From the NCBI GenBank assembly GCA_008973525.1, contig WACJ01000185.1, forward strand, positions 372,001 through 436,000: a stretch of DNA of 64,000 bases, written 5' to 3'. Made by a program: the position numbers and the translations under genes. The notes under the pieces were generated by a model, which was not told the DNA's origin, made no database searches, and was given only the letters and a program-made list of their open reading frames with translations. The stretch comes from Stenopsyche tienmushanensis. Taxonomy: Eukaryota > Arthropoda > Insecta > Trichoptera > Stenopsychidae. Positions 1 through 11,824 of this stretch are shown in pieces (within the stretch, counting starts at the first letter, position 1; each line of letters starts with the position of its first letter).

Positions 1-345
1 CGTAGCAGTGCAGATTTAATTCGCCAGATTAACAGCGAGATCCTCCGTCTCTCTTCAGGTGCATTGTGTTATTTAAACAGCGCCATCTCTTGTGGCCCTA
101 CGGACACATTGCACCTGCATACGTTGCCGGTTAGGTAGTGACGCGCAGGAGGCGGGAGTCGGGAGAGTCGTCGGTTAGCCTTGATAATATTTATAGAAGA
201 AATTGATTGAATAAATAGTTATTTAGAGAAGAGAGTATTTCTATTAGATGCCCGTCCCATCCATTCCTCCAGCAACATCACGGCCATCCCGTCGATCACG
301 TGGGGGCGGGGAACCACCAAGGGGACTGCTCCCGAGAGCGCCCCC
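1..345 (+). repeat. LTR-like dispersed repeat, copy 1 (truncated by window edge)
   Basis: GC-richer than its surroundings and clearly related to 14116-14350. Shared blocks are the CCGTCTCTCTT run, AACAGCGCCATCTCTTGTGG, the GTTGCCGGT(T/C)AGGT block, GTCAGTTAGCCTTG-type sequence and CATTCCTCCAGC. The right part contains AATAAA-type sequence and then a GC-rich run ending in GCCCCCGCCTCA. A solo LTR or the end of an LTR retrotransposon is the likeliest reading, because the other copy opens with TGTAGCG. No primer-binding site or gag/pol coding was identified, so the class is inferred from architecture alone. Confidence 0.45.
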
Positions 346-1210
346 GCCTCAATGAAGAATTTCAAAAATATTAATTTCATTATATGGAGTATTTACTGTG
401 AAAAAAAAATTGCCTATTTTTTGGACCGTCAAAGTGAGATGACCCCTTAAATAAATTAAAAAAGTCTCTACCAAGATCCTTCGACCACGATTAATTATAT
501 GATGTTACACATTTACAAAAATATTTTAATTTCACTAAAATTCGAATGAGAATCTTGTTTCCTGGAATATCCCCAGGGATGTTAGTCACAATATGTCAGC
601 ATTAAGGATTACAAACAGATGTGCTGATACAACTGCTTAGTCGAGAGATTTAACGTGGTTTACTTAAGTACCCCCCTTCTCCTCAATTTTGAAGTATTTT
701 CGACCAAATTTTATTTCATCCTCATATTCAATATAATATTTTACATCATGTCCTTACATATTATATGATAGATGTTCATTACCGATCCGCTTTTATCCAA
801 GGTCGCAACAATCCGATTCCATTTGCGATTCAAATAGGTCTGATTAATTCAATATTCTCACCACGCAGCATCTCGAAATGAAGGTGTAATGACCAATCGT
901 ATATATACGGTGTCCGTTCATTTTATCCTACGATATATGTTTAAATCTCGGTTATATTAAAAAATTTGATTCACTACAATTTACCAATATATCTCCCTTT
1001 TAATATGCGTATTCTCTGATTGTAAATCTATAACGTTATTTTATCTTGGTTTCCTCAAGAAAATTCATTCATCAAGAAAAAGGGGTTCTTCTTTGAAGTA
1101 CTGCAATTGGGCTTGGTGTCTCTTCAAGAATCTTAAATCTTCTCCCATTATGTTGTATCTGATCAAGTCACATGCCAAGTAAGATCCTGAGGAATTTGAA
1201 ATTTATAATA
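346..1210. other. AT-rich DNA, nothing recognised
   Basis: No ORF of note, no recognisable protein fragment in either strand and no repeat shared with the rest of the window. Confidence 0.5.
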
Positions 1211-2500
1211 CAGTAGAACCATGATTATCCGGATTGTTCAAAATAAATCAAAAAAAATTTGTATAATTTGCACGTGGAGAATTGTGTCCACTTTTGTTCA
1301 CATACATGATAGATTGCATATTACGAAATTTAAAAAAAAATAGGGAATAGAAAAGTTGAAGAGTATTTTTTTATATAGTTCATATAAAGACTATCAACTG
1401 GACAACAAATATCTGGACCAATATTGTGTGAAACAACAATATTCTTAAATACAGAATTAAATGGAGATTCCACCTTCAAAGCAAGTTTGGGTTGGCTTGA
1501 AAAATTCAAAGGAAGACATTGTATCAGGGAGCTTGAAATTCATAGGAAAAAGTTTTCTACTGACATAACTTTAGCAAACATATTTATTGAAACATTGAAG
1601 CTAATTGTGAAGAATGAAGGATTCGACGAAGAGCTTATATACCTTTCTGATGAGACCGGCTTAAGTTGGAAAGAAACTACTCAACAAATCTTTAGCATCA
1701 AGACGTGAAAATACTTCATCTGAGTGTGTCCAAATGCAGCAGATAAACACAAACTGCCACTGCTTTTCATTGGAAAATCAAAGAGCCTCAGATGCTTTAA
1801 AAATATCAAAAGCCTTCCGGTGGTTGAATATGATCATCAGAAAAAAGCCTGTATGAATGGTGAAGTTTTTAGGCGATGGTAAGAAAAACAGTTCATACCA
1901 GAACTAAAATAATATGAAAGCTCTTTAGATGAAAGAGGGAAAACATTGTTATTACTAGACAACCATCACACCCATCTATAGAATGTTTAATCAGATCGAT
2001 GAAATGCCTGCAACAAAATTTCTTCTATCAAATGTCACGTCGGTAATACAACAGATGGTTCAGGGTCTAAAAGAAACATTCAAACGTTTACATTGATATC
2101 AGATGCTTCGACGATTATTGCTAGCAGATGAAACAGTTATCAGCTTTCACAAGAAAATAAATTTAAAATATTGTTGCTATATCGCAGCAGATAGTTAGAA
2201 TTCTTTAGATGTTTCAACTTTGAAAAAATCACTAAACAAAATTTTGAAAAGAACATTAATAAGTTTCAGTAAGCTTGTAGAGTCTGATATGGGAGACATT
2301 GCGGAAGCAAAATCACAAATTTCTGTATGTGCAAATGATCCTGGATTTCAAATTTTGAATGATGAGGAAATAATTAAAGAAATGTCTGCCTCAGAAGAAC
2401 AAGATCGAGAAGACGAAGAAGAGATTAGTGAGGGGGGAGATATTGGTCCTACACATTCTGAAGATCTTCAGCGTTTAGATATCGTCATGAAATGTTGATA
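1211..2500 (+). mobile_element. Tigger/pogo-type DNA transposon relic
   Basis: The left boundary is set by TA followed by CAGTAGAACCATGATTATCC, the form of a Tigger terminal inverted repeat (CAGT-GAACCTCGATTATCCG in the family). A decayed Tigger/jerky-type transposase follows in the same orientation. I could not find the matching right terminal repeat, so the end given is the last recognisable transposase codon. The element is a fossil with several frame breaks. Confidence 0.65.
1403..2496 (+). pseudogene. Tigger/jerky-like (pogo superfamily) transposase, broken
   Basis: Fragments in three plus-strand frames line up in family order. First comes a CENP-B-type DNA-binding segment (ISGPILCE...LNGD...GWLEKFKGRH at 1409-1540). 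Next is the first catalytic motif YLSDETGLSWK near 1640-1675, then LFIGKSKSLRCFKN near 1765-1805. The second catalytic motif LLLLDNHHTH lies near 1948-1980. SNVTSVIQQMVQGLKETFKR follows near 2030-2090, then FHKKINLK-CCY and an acidic C-terminal tail (2220-2496). The usual MDQG of the third catalytic aspartate reads MVQG here. Several stops and frameshifts separate the parts, so no functional transposase can be made. The family is the domesticable Tigger/jerky/CENP-B group, but nothing suggests domestication. Confidence 0.8.
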
Positions 2501-3114
2501 ATCATTTTATTCGAGCATATCCGCTATAATATTTATAAAATTCCACATTGTCTAATAAAGAAGGAATATTGTATCATGATTGAATTTGAAAATGCGATGC
2601 CATAGTGACTTTATTAAACCGTCGACAAACGCAAATAATGGAAGCCATTTTAACTTCGCATCTGTTAGCTGGAATTCAAATTACTCCTTGAATTTTATAA
2701 AATGTAATTACAAACGATGGCGGAGAGCTTGATTAAAACATAATTTATTTACAAGACGAGTTTTTGATACATCGATTTCTGGCATAGCCATAAAATGTTC
2801 CTGATAATCTCTCGGGGAAACACTTTTTTTTAATACCGAACTGTGCATCAATTTTCTTTCAAGCTTTATATTAGGGGAACCCGATAATATTTGCGTATTT
2901 TGGGACCGTATGTTTGGGTTAATAAAGAACTATTTCCAATTATACGCAGATATAGATTTAAGCAATATATGGCAATGATATTCAATAAATTTGTTACGAA
3001 ATTTCGGTTTGGAAAAAAAAATAATGATTTTCTAAATCTGAGAAAATATGAGATATGAGTTCCATCAGTGCTTCTGAATTAGCTGCTTTCAATATTTGCT
3101 AAACAAAAAATACT
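2500..3114. other. AT-rich DNA, nothing recognised
   Basis: Non-coding in all frames by eye. The missing right end of the Tigger relic should be here but is not visible. Confidence 0.4.
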
Positions 3115-3345
3115 TACTTAGCCCGTAAAGGAGTACTATCCCAGGGCCTGAGATCCTCGTTTATTTTCCTCGTTTTATTCGAAAGAGCACTATTGTACAT
3201 TGAGCTCGGAGATAGACAGAGACAGAGAGAGAACGTAGCGCAGTTCGGGAGACAGAGACGGAGAACTTCCCCGCATACAGCGCACGATTGTATAGATCAT
3301 TAGCCCAAATTTATCGACTAATAATGATATCGATTTCAAGTTTGT
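3115..3345 (+). repeat. Dispersed repeat family A, copy 1
   Basis: Shares with 8640-8860 the ordered blocks TTAGCCC-TAAAGGAGTACTA, GGCCTG-GATCC, CGAAAGAGCACT, GCTCGGAGA-AGACAGAGA, CGCAGTTCGGGAGACAGA, GAGA-CTTCCCCGCATA, CACGATTGTATAGATC and CCCAAATTTATCGACT. An inverted partial copy lies at 59155-59345. It contains a purine-rich GACAGAGA run. There is no coding content; the short minus-strand ORF across it is not conserved between copies. The element class is unknown. Confidence 0.75.
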
Positions 3346-4959
3346 TATAATAAATGACGTGGTCTTGTATGCTATCAACAGTGTTTATTTACAACTAACT
3401 CTGCTTCGAATTGAAGATTGTCTTATGCTGATAGGAGCTGACAGAAAGTAATCGATGTAAAGCGATTATGACATCAACGACTTCATCGATTTTAAATTTG
3501 TTCACTCATCAAAAGGTTAAATTAAAATATATCAAGTATCATTTAATTAAAGAACCACAAATATTCAAGCTTTTAAAACAGAAACAAGAACAGTACGAAA
3601 TGTTTTTGTCCTTAAATTATAGTTTTTCCATGCAAATTGCCATGGCGGAAAGTCTCAGGAGCGCACTCTGAATGTCTCCTTTAAAAATGAAAGCTTTATA
3701 AAGTGCTGAAGGAAAAGCATAGAATTTCATGCTACAAGAAATTTTGCGGCAATTTTTCCGTGTAAGTTAAAATTGACAACCTTGAAATTCTTTTTATATT
3801 AAAGCGCGCAAAATAAGAAAAGTGGCTTGCACAAGAAAAAGTTTTAATTTAGATTTCTTGTTTGGAAAACTGGAAATGCATATTCACGTAAAATACTTAT
3901 TATTAAATAATACAATATAATATTTGCACTAAATTAATGACCAAGGAAATAATATTCTATTTTTTAATTCATTAATGATCATTCTCATTGTATTGTGTGA
4001 ATTTATGTCAAATATTAATACCCAATACTACATATCTGCTTTTTTAACATTGCTATCGACAAAAATGCGAAACATTTTCCAGTCATATCTTTAATGAGAA
4101 TGTCGAGGATTGATGTTGTGGTTTGGATTTTTGACACTTGTTATAAATATTTAGGTTTACATACAGATTGTGGAAAAAATGTTCATTATACTAACAAATG
4201 AAGAAGTATGTCTGATGGATTGTCTGCATTAAGATTTACCTTAATTTTCTAGATCTAAAAAAAATAAATACTGAGGGGTTCAATAGAATCATGCAAGGAC
4301 ACATATGAGTGACTTAATTTGCAATAATAATTAATACATCGTTTAAATATAATGAAAATTTCACTTCTAATCCTAATGGAGAAAGTAAATACAATAGGAA
4401 ACCACCACATAAAAAAACAATTTCCTAAGAAAATATCACCTACATCACGGCATTGAAAAAAAAGGAAAAAAACAATATGCTTTCTTTCGCTAGTTTCGGA
4501 TCTTTTCTCTGATTTTTGGAAAATAAAATGCATTAAAATTGTATATTATGATGTTTTAAACCTTAAATTATTCACTTATTAAAATATTAGGCTTACATTA
4601 TGCTATAAGTTATTTTATAGAGTCGCCTTGTGTTATACATGTTAGTGCAAGTTTAGTTCTGCTTAAGCATTTAGGCTTAGAATGTTTGCTTAGATAAAAA
4701 AAATCATAATATTCCACTGATAACAGCGGATGAAAAATACTTGGAAAAAAATAACAATTATTGAAATTTTGCTTATGAAGTCTAAAACCTAGAAAATTTA
4801 CTATTCGCAGAAACTTGGCATTCAACCAGTTGATAATTTTTTTTCGTTTATGCTCTTTAGTTTATTTCGAATATTTAATGATATAGAGAGCATGTGTGGT
4901 ATTTGGAAAGTTTGGCTTCATTGGTGGAGTTCTTGAAGGCTTGAATTTAAAATACCACG
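3346..4959. other. AT-rich DNA, nothing recognised
   Basis: Only short, compositionally random ORFs occur (for example 3468-3671 plus, 4255-4533 and 4610-4825 minus). None resembles a known domain or carries splice-site context that stands out. Confidence 0.5.
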
Positions 4960-5110
4960 TAATAGGGGCGGAATTTACGGGTTAGATAAAGGAGGTGACG
5001 TCACAAATCCTCCCCTGGGGAGTTTCTCAGACAGCTCTGAACGTGCTTTAAACCTCACACTGTCACTTTAGCAAAACCTCTTGTGCTGGGCTAGGTGTTA
5101 ACTATGCGTT
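4960..5110. promoter_or_regulatory. GC-box and palindromic CRE-like motif cluster
   Basis: Inside AT-rich DNA, this block holds GGGGCGG (GC box) and a perfect TGACGTCA palindrome at 4996-5003. The palindrome is enclosed in an inverted GGAGG / CCTCC pair. These are known binding forms for Sp1-like and CREB/ATF factors. A regulatory role is inferred only; a fragment of an unknown repeat is an equal alternative. Confidence 0.25.
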
Positions 5111-6258
5111 TATTAACGCGTTACGCTCCTGTAAATGACCCGGGTACATTCGGATGTATAATGTCTTGTCGTTTGCCAATCTTGAAGGCAGGATAGCGAG
5201 GTTCGCTAAGAAACCTAAATTCCGCATTTTTCAAAGAAACTGACCTAGATTTATTTAAAATATTTAACTTTGAACTACACTTGTGTAATGTGATAGTATT
5301 CAAAACATGGTATGAGGACGAAATTTCAGTTATATTGAGCATTTTATTTGTATTCAACAAAATATGCAATACCATCCGACGAAGTTGGTAGTTAAAATGG
5401 ACATATTTTAATAACGATCTGTATTGAGATTTTACATACTTTGTCCTGTCCTTTTACATTCGTAAATGGTATGATTGATTTCAATTGAACCTATTTATTT
5501 TCCAAAAAGTCACTTCCAATATTTTCAATTAATTGCTTCTTTGGCTTAACAATTGTTCAGGTTTACATTGGATAGATGATTTTGTATTAATATATGTCTC
5601 GAAATAAATATCTAAATATTCTTTGTTCGGTTGAAATTTAGCATGCATGTTTAAATTTTCAAGCAAATCCTCATACAAAATAAGAGAAACGCTGTTTGCT
5701 TCGATTCTCTCGTTATATTATAAGGGTTGACGAACTCGATATAAATAGAATTGTTTGAGATTTGGGAAGATACATGTGTGTGGCTTAATTAAATCTGCCA
5801 TCGCCGTATCCTTATAAACAAATAATTTTATCAACAAAGCTATGCAAGACATCCTTTATGTTATCGCCGCATTAGGCGGATGACAAAATTGGAGGGAAGC
5901 TTGCTCACCCCAATTTGTCATACATTCCGTGCCCGGTTTCCCGTCAAATTAGATGTGCAAACAACTATGGGACTCAAAATGGCTACGCTTGAAAATCTAA
6001 TTGTTCAAAGTCGTCGTCGACAAAGCTCTAGCTGACCATTGAAATCTTGTATACAATGAGACAAACGAGAAAATTAGGTCCGCATTAGACAACAATGCCT
6101 CCACAATCAACTCGCATTCGGTAACCTTTGTACAACCATAAGAACCATTTTATATTTATTATCATGACATTTATAAATAAAATTCCATAATGAATAAACT
6201 AATAAGTACCAAAAATAATATTGAATTGGTTAGAAATTAATTGCCTTTTTTTCAAATA
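5111..6258. other. Unassigned DNA with one unrecognised 84-codon minus-strand ORF
   Basis: An open frame of 84 codons runs on the minus strand at 5121-5375. Its product (ends HPNVPGSFTGA) resembles no family I know and has no clear splice context. The rest, including a slightly GC-richer patch at 5870-6120, shows nothing recognisable. Confidence 0.3.
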
Positions 6259-6335
6259 CAGTAGACTCTCGATTATCCGAGCTAATGCTGAACACGGATA
6301 ACTGGAAAATACAGATAATCCAAATCATCAAATTT
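6259..6335. repeat. Tigger/pogo-type terminal repeat fragment
   Basis: TA then CAGTAGACTCTCGATTATCC is a textbook Tigger-type inverted-repeat start. It is followed 40-60 bases later by GGATAACTGG and a GATAATCC block that reads back as a partial inverted copy. No transposase lies beside it, so it is a solo end or a tiny non-autonomous derivative. Confidence 0.5.
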
Positions 6336-6524
6336 CTACATCAGATTTCGAATATAATATCATATTAACAATGAAAATTTTTGTTTCATAATTTTAATAC
6401 TTATTATTTATTTAAAAAAAACCGCTCATAGTTAAGCAGATAAGTGGCCATTAGTAGTTAGTACATTATAGTAAATTTAAAAAAAAACACGGGTACAGAA
6501 AAATGACTTTACTCTCACAACATG

Positions 6525-7352
6525 CGGGGATTCAAGATTAGAACTGGAGGAAAGAACAAATACAGACTTAAGGATACTTTAGACATGGAGTGAGACTAAT
6601 AAACTTACTTTTGCAGCGTCAAAATCAAAAGCGGCTATGCTCAAGGCTAAACTCATGCGTTATCCACGCATTTGGCTGGGTGAAGACCGTATAGTTTTCG
6701 ATAAAAACGTCGCCTACCTGGGTGTATCCATCTCTGAGGGATGCAGATTCAGAGAAAACATTAAAATTGCAACTGGCAAAGCGGCCAAGGCTTTTGGCAA
6801 AATGTCCAGACTGGCAGGCGCTGATTGGGATCTTGGGTTTCTGAAGTCATCTACGAGAGCATTGCCACATACGGAGCAGGAGCATGGGTGGACAGGCTTG
6901 GACATCGGCAATTGCAGATTGGGAACGTAGTTGGTATTAGTCGTCTCACGGTGGCTACATGCTTTTTGGCTCAGTCTCATCTCGCCTCAAGTTAAAATGG
7001 GTCGAATTTCCAGTTCCTGACGGAGCACGGCCGTTTTGCGGGATACCTGGCTAAATTTGAACTAAAATATAGTTCGAACTGTGTTTGCGGGGATCCTTTC
7101 ATGGACGCGGATCACGTTTTGTGGTCGTGTTTGGGCATGTCGGCCGAGAGAGAGGCGCTTCTTTGCCGTATCAGAGGTCCTTTTTCTGGACCTCTTGGCC
7201 ACAGGGACTTGGTGGCCGGCCCGTTCAAGGCCTTCTGTCATAGTTTTGGAGCCAAATGCGCCTTGGACAGATACTATTTTTGGTATCCGTCCTCTCCCAT
7301 AACATGTCACTACGGGCTGACCATATACTTGTATCAATCTAGGTGTGAATAA
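6525..7352 (+). pseudogene. R1/LOA-like non-LTR retrotransposon, 3' end of reverse-transcriptase ORF
   Basis: Translated fragments in shifting plus-strand frames form the end of a non-LTR ORF2. The thumb region reads TNKLTFAASKSKAAMLKAKL, then IWLGEDRIVFDKNVAYLGVS (the VKYLGV motif) and KAAKAFGKMSRLAGADW. Next come an AYGAGAWVDRLGHRQ-like block and a C-terminal GRFAGYLAKFEL. The zinc-knuckle-like C-C-G...DADHVLWSC near 7078-7130 follows. The last open part ends SRCE-stop at 7350, followed by an A-rich tail. Catalytic YADD and the endonuclease are absent, as expected for a 5'-truncated copy. At least two frameshifts are present. Clade assignment between R1, LOA and Jockey relatives is uncertain. 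Confidence 0.8.
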
Positions 7353-8392
7353 TAATAAAAAAATATCCATGAGTCAATTTACTTGATATAGAATGGAAGA
7401 ACTTCTCAAGTCTCACTGTTCGTTCAAGGAATTAATTATAAATATTATTTTGGATTTATTTGTAAATAAAAGCGTTTGCAGAGCTTCTCCCCAAATTATA
7501 AATAAACACTGATCGTTTTGTTTATCTATGCTACTTACAAAAAAATACATTCTCTCATTCGCGACATTTGCAAATGAACTTTAAAAAATTGTACATATCA
7601 AATTATGAATTAGTCATAATCATGCATAACAAATGACGACTCATAACAGTCATATTTTATTGCGATATGTAAAAAAAAAACGATAAACTTTATCATTTAA
7701 TGGAGGTCGCACCAATTGTGCAAATGCCGCTGGGGTATCTAACTGACGCAAGAAAAGGGAATAAAAAGGAATATGTGTCGCTTAAAAAATGTTCCTTTTC
7801 GTGAGACAAACCTTGTAGGTCATAAATTTACTCAAACCTCGAAATTCCCTATCCTCACCCGACCGTTCCATTCATATCGAAGAATGCGAGTAGCTAGATA
7901 GGAAACGGAAGCACTGGCCTTCCTTTTGTTGCTACGGTATGCACACGAAATCTATGAAGAAAACTCGACACACGAATTCTACAATGTATACAGCAAGCGA
8001 CCACAAAATAAAAATACATTCTGAATACAAGCAAGAAAAGCATCTTAACAAAAATGAAAACCATTTTTTTTCAGTACCCCATATGATAGATTATGTTTTT
8101 ATTGAATCCGTTTCTACCGGACAGTGAGAGGTCACTGATAGAGTTGAAATAAATACAGTTTTAAGATCGTATTGGTACTAATACTATTAATATATTTAAA
8201 ATTTCTAAATAAAACTCGTCAGATTTTTTTTTCAAAAATAATAACACATTGCGTTTTCTAGTTACGATCGAATTCTGTTCCGCTACTTTGGACAAATCAA
8301 AATATTTGGGAGTAAAATTTCACACATAAATAATTATAAATTAAATAAATAAAACGTATATTATTATCGTAAGTTAATAGGATTATTATAGT
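7353..8392. other. AT-rich DNA, nothing recognised
   Basis: No domain-like ORF. The 62-codon ORF at 7939-8127 has no recognisable content. Confidence 0.45.
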
Positions 8393-8530
8393 AACCATTG
8401 CCAACCATTTTAACATATTTTTCATGGTGTATATATGTTTTCAAAAATGTAGTCGCCAGCCACACATCTTGTAAATTTGAACTCAAGATGATTGAGTTAC
8501 AAGTCCAGCCGTTTAACCGCGGGACTACCT
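8393..8530 (-). repeat. tRNA-derived SINE, copy 1
   Basis: Aligns along its length with 14492-14626 and 43890-44022. Read on the minus strand it opens with a tRNA-like head: a degenerate A box, CGGTTAAACGG, and a degenerate B box, then GGCTGGCGAC(T/C)A. The tail runs into CATATATA(C)ACCATGAAAA and ATGGTTGGCAATGGT. This copy has the most eroded polymerase III boxes of the three. Confidence 0.7.
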
Positions 8531-8639
8531 ATAGACACGATTTTTATTTTTATTGCTAAATATAAATCACGTTTGAGTAAATAAGTACATATATTATATA
8601 TACATCAATTATCTGTGCTACTGATATCCATTGGTAGTT

Positions 8640-8860
8640 CTTAGCCCCTAAAGGAGTACTAACCCAAGGCCTGGGATCCCCCCCTCCACTTATTACGAAA
8701 GAGCACTCTTATACATTCAGCTCGGAGACAGACAGAGATAGAGAGAGAACCGTAGCGCAGTTCGGGAGACAGAAACGGAGAGCTTCCCCGCATACCCCGC
8801 ACACAGCGCACGATTGTATAGATCGTTAGCCCAAATTTATCGACTTGCTAGTATTTATGG
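8640..8860 (+). repeat. Dispersed repeat family A, copy 2
   Basis: Block-for-block match to 3115-3345 in the same orientation, including the CGCAGTTCGGGAGACAGA core. It differs by a short insertion (CCCCGCACA) near 8795. Homology ends just after ATTTATCGACTT. Confidence 0.75.
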
Positions 8861-9486
8861 ATCAGAGCATAAAAGTTAATGCATAATGAAGTAAAACTTA
8901 TCTGATGAATACCGTTCATATTCACCAAACATGAACTTGCAACAATATTAATGACGCTTACGTTTTCAATTGAACGGCCTTCCCGGGTCCGTTCACTATC
9001 GGTTCGTAGAAGAGATCCCCATAGGAGGGAGATGGGACAGAGAAAATATGATTTCTTGATCTAGGTCTTTATTATTTTGCTAAGATATAGATCATAGTTA
9101 CGAGATTGGTGAAATCAGTGGGAAGACCAAGTCTTATCACGTGCGAGACGATCTGTCGGATCTCAAGACTTGCAAGAAGCAGGAAACTCTTTAAAGATTC
9201 GTTCAGAACTAATTTACGACTCAAACAAAGCTGACTAAGTTGAACTCAAACTGACACACTGTGGCTATCCAAACCCAACATATTTTCCTGGTCGTTCTCG
9301 AAACTTCATGTTTATGATATCGCTCTAATCGTCTTCAGAAATTTATTTTTTTATAATCTTGACTGGAGCCTATATGACGCCTCATATACTGTATTAGAGT
9401 GGCATCATTGTTCAAATTTCAGCACTCCATTGTGAAATCTACCTGTTACGAAAAAAATCAGAAAACTGATAGGCTTGTACGAAACA
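8861..9486. other. Unassigned DNA
   Basis: Moderately GC-richer around 8970-9260, but no protein or repeat match was seen in the window. Confidence 0.4.
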
Positions 9487-10300
9487 TATCCTGAAAGTAA
9501 GTGTACTGTGGACATTGATGGGCTGCGGTTTTTCTATTTAAAGATTTAGCTATACTGAGTGGTAGAGGGGATCTCTTGACAAAACAAGCATAGCAGGAAT
9601 ACAGTATAACGTAAATTCACGTTGTAGTTTCCAATTGCGCGAAAAATGTCGCTAAGAAATCCCATCAAGTGCGAACGGATCAATAGCGCCCGCGAGCTTT
9701 TTGCAAGACTTTTATGAGTTCTATTGTGATTGAAGATAAAAAGTGGGTGGCTCATTATATGTCTGAGTCAAAAACACACACCAATTCCCCATCTGTTAAA
9801 AAGCATCATTTTGGTCAAATTTCTTCCTCAGGGAAAAACCACCAATGCCCAATGATATTGTGAGACTCTAAAAATACACAAAAGAAGCATTCAAAATAAA
9901 AGGAGTGGTATGCTGATAAGAGAAATGTGGTTGTTGCACGACACAGTCTTAGCCACCAAGGCGCTCTTGGACTTATTTGGTTGGGATTTTTTGAACCACC
10001 TCAAGTATTCCCCTGACTTGGCGCCTTCAGATTATCATATTTTCCCCTCCCTGAAAGACCACATGGGTGGAATTAAATTTTCAACCGAAGAACAGGTGCA
10101 GAAAGAGGTTCTGAAATGGAGGAAGGAGCTGGCAGGAGAGTTATTCGAGGAAGGCATAAAGAAGTTCGTGCCACGGCTCACCAAATGCATTGAACAATAG
10201 TACAACATGTTGAAAAACGATGAACAAGTGTATCAACAACATCTTGTTTTTTTTTTCAAATACACTTTTTATAAAAAATAGTACACTTACTTTCAGGATA
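9487..10300 (+). mobile_element. Mariner-like element with perfect 21-bp inverted repeats
   Basis: The ends TATCCTGAAAGTAAGTGTAC(T) at 9487-9507 and its exact reverse complement at 10280-10300 are identical over 21 bases. Each begins or ends with the TA dinucleotide expected as mariner target duplication. The 3' part of a mariner transposase lies inside on the plus strand. At 814 bp it is shorter than an intact mariner (about 1.3 kb). The upstream half has no clear transposase, so the copy is internally deleted or rearranged although its ends are intact. Confidence 0.85.
9910..10200 (+). pseudogene. Mariner transposase, C-terminal half
   Basis: A 96-codon open frame carries the mariner catalytic C-terminus. 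WLLHDTVLATKALL matches the second catalytic block (usually LLHDNA-PH). HLKYSPDLAPSDYHIFPSLK is the family signature with the third catalytic aspartate. GGIKFSTEEQVQKEV, the terminal FEEGIKKFVPRLTKC and a stop follow. A separate upstream scrap, VIEDKKWVAHY near 9735, probably stems from the first catalytic region (DEKW). The N-terminal helix-turn-helix is not recognisable. This is a non-functional remnant with an intact tail. Confidence 0.85.
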
Positions 10301-11824
10301 AGCCTCATTCTTATATTTTAAGTCCAATAAACATAATAGAAGATAAGTATGCTGATGGCAATTTTTCAATGAGATTGCGATCGTATTTCTTCCAAGCTTG
10401 TATGAAAAATATGTATTTCGCTAGCATGTTTCAGTTATCTATAAAGGGCGACGATTGAATATTATTAGAAGACTGATAAATTTAAGCTAAATTACAAATA
10501 GCCGTCAAGTCAAGCCACATAATTTAGCAATCGGCACTCTGGATTTAGTTTCTAAAAGGTCGGGCTACAATTCTAAGTGTAAATGTCTCGAATTTATATT
10601 CTTATAAGTACAAATCAAGGACTAGACTTATGTAAGCATTTTAGAAGGACGTAGGTTTTTAAGCAAATAAAAGAGTGAGCGTTTTCTCTCAAAAGCCCCA
10701 AGTGTATCGAAATAAACGGTCAATAAATCAATCTATTCCCGTTGGCAAGCAGCACACATAAATCTGAAAATGGAGACCCACTGAAACGAAAACCCTAATC
10801 CACCGTTACGACTTTAAAGGACTCTGCTACTATGTTCGAGAAAATATCCATTTGTTTGATCAGCAAATGCATTTCGATCCGTTTTTATTCAGTACAACAC
10901 TGACTCTCTCTTCGAATCAAAAGAAAGAGCCATCAATTTACGATAGTGTGTAATGTTTCTGTTGTATTTTAGGAATGGATATTATTTCATCCGAAGCACC
11001 TTGTAGTGCTAAAATCGGTTTCATAATGAGATCAATATGATATCCAATTCCGTACGTATAAAACAGATGCGCTTTACAAAGAAAAGAGCGTTTGTATCGG
11101 AAGAAAGTATTTCGATCTGTAGCCAAAATATTACCAGCAACTCCCCATTGTATATTCTTTCATTGATTTTCTTTCTTTGCACAACCTTTTGTGGAATAGA
11201 ACTGTATTGCTTATAGTTGAAAGAATTATAATGCTATGTTTGTGAGAGTAGGATCAATTTCCATGATAAAATAATATATTTTTCCTACAATAGAAATGTT
11301 TTAAAATTGATCTGAAGATACATCTATTCAAATCTATTCATAAAACTGAATTTTTGTATAACGCAGTTTTCATTTTATACGGTCAATGAATAATATAACA
11401 AGGCTTTGGAATAAATATTAAGTAAAAATATTACAATTCAAAATTTGAGCATCTCTTTGTATCAGAAAATTGTAAGAGATCGTCGACAATTGCTAAAGTT
11501 TTTGAATCCCAATAAAGTAATCATTAAGATGACAACAAAATAAGATTCACTATTGTGGCAGAATTATCTATTAGTGCAAAATATATTGCTTGTATACGAC
11601 TAGTATTAATAAAAAAACGGAGAAGGCGTTCAAGTTCTGGATAGAAGATTGCAATGACAAAAATATACTTTTGGATGGAAATACAATTGAACAAAATATC
11701 TAGTAAGATGTCTGAAATACAACAATCATTCAACATTTTTTTTAAACCATTCAAAGTTCTATGGCCCAATCCTTAAATTCATAAAAATCTTAAGTGACAA
11801 TGTATTGGCTGATATAGAATAGTA
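10301..11824. other. AT-rich DNA, nothing recognised
   Basis: Short ORFs at 10938-11126 and 11524-11769 (minus) have no recognisable content. No shared repeats were seen. Confidence 0.45.

Noticed and set aside
3190..3378. 62-codon minus ORF over repeat A
   Set aside because: The frame is not kept in the other two copies of the repeat.
7062..7370. 102-codon minus ORF and overlapping plus ORFs
   Set aside because: The plus frame at 7101-7352 carries the non-LTR zinc-knuckle motif. The others are shadows of it.
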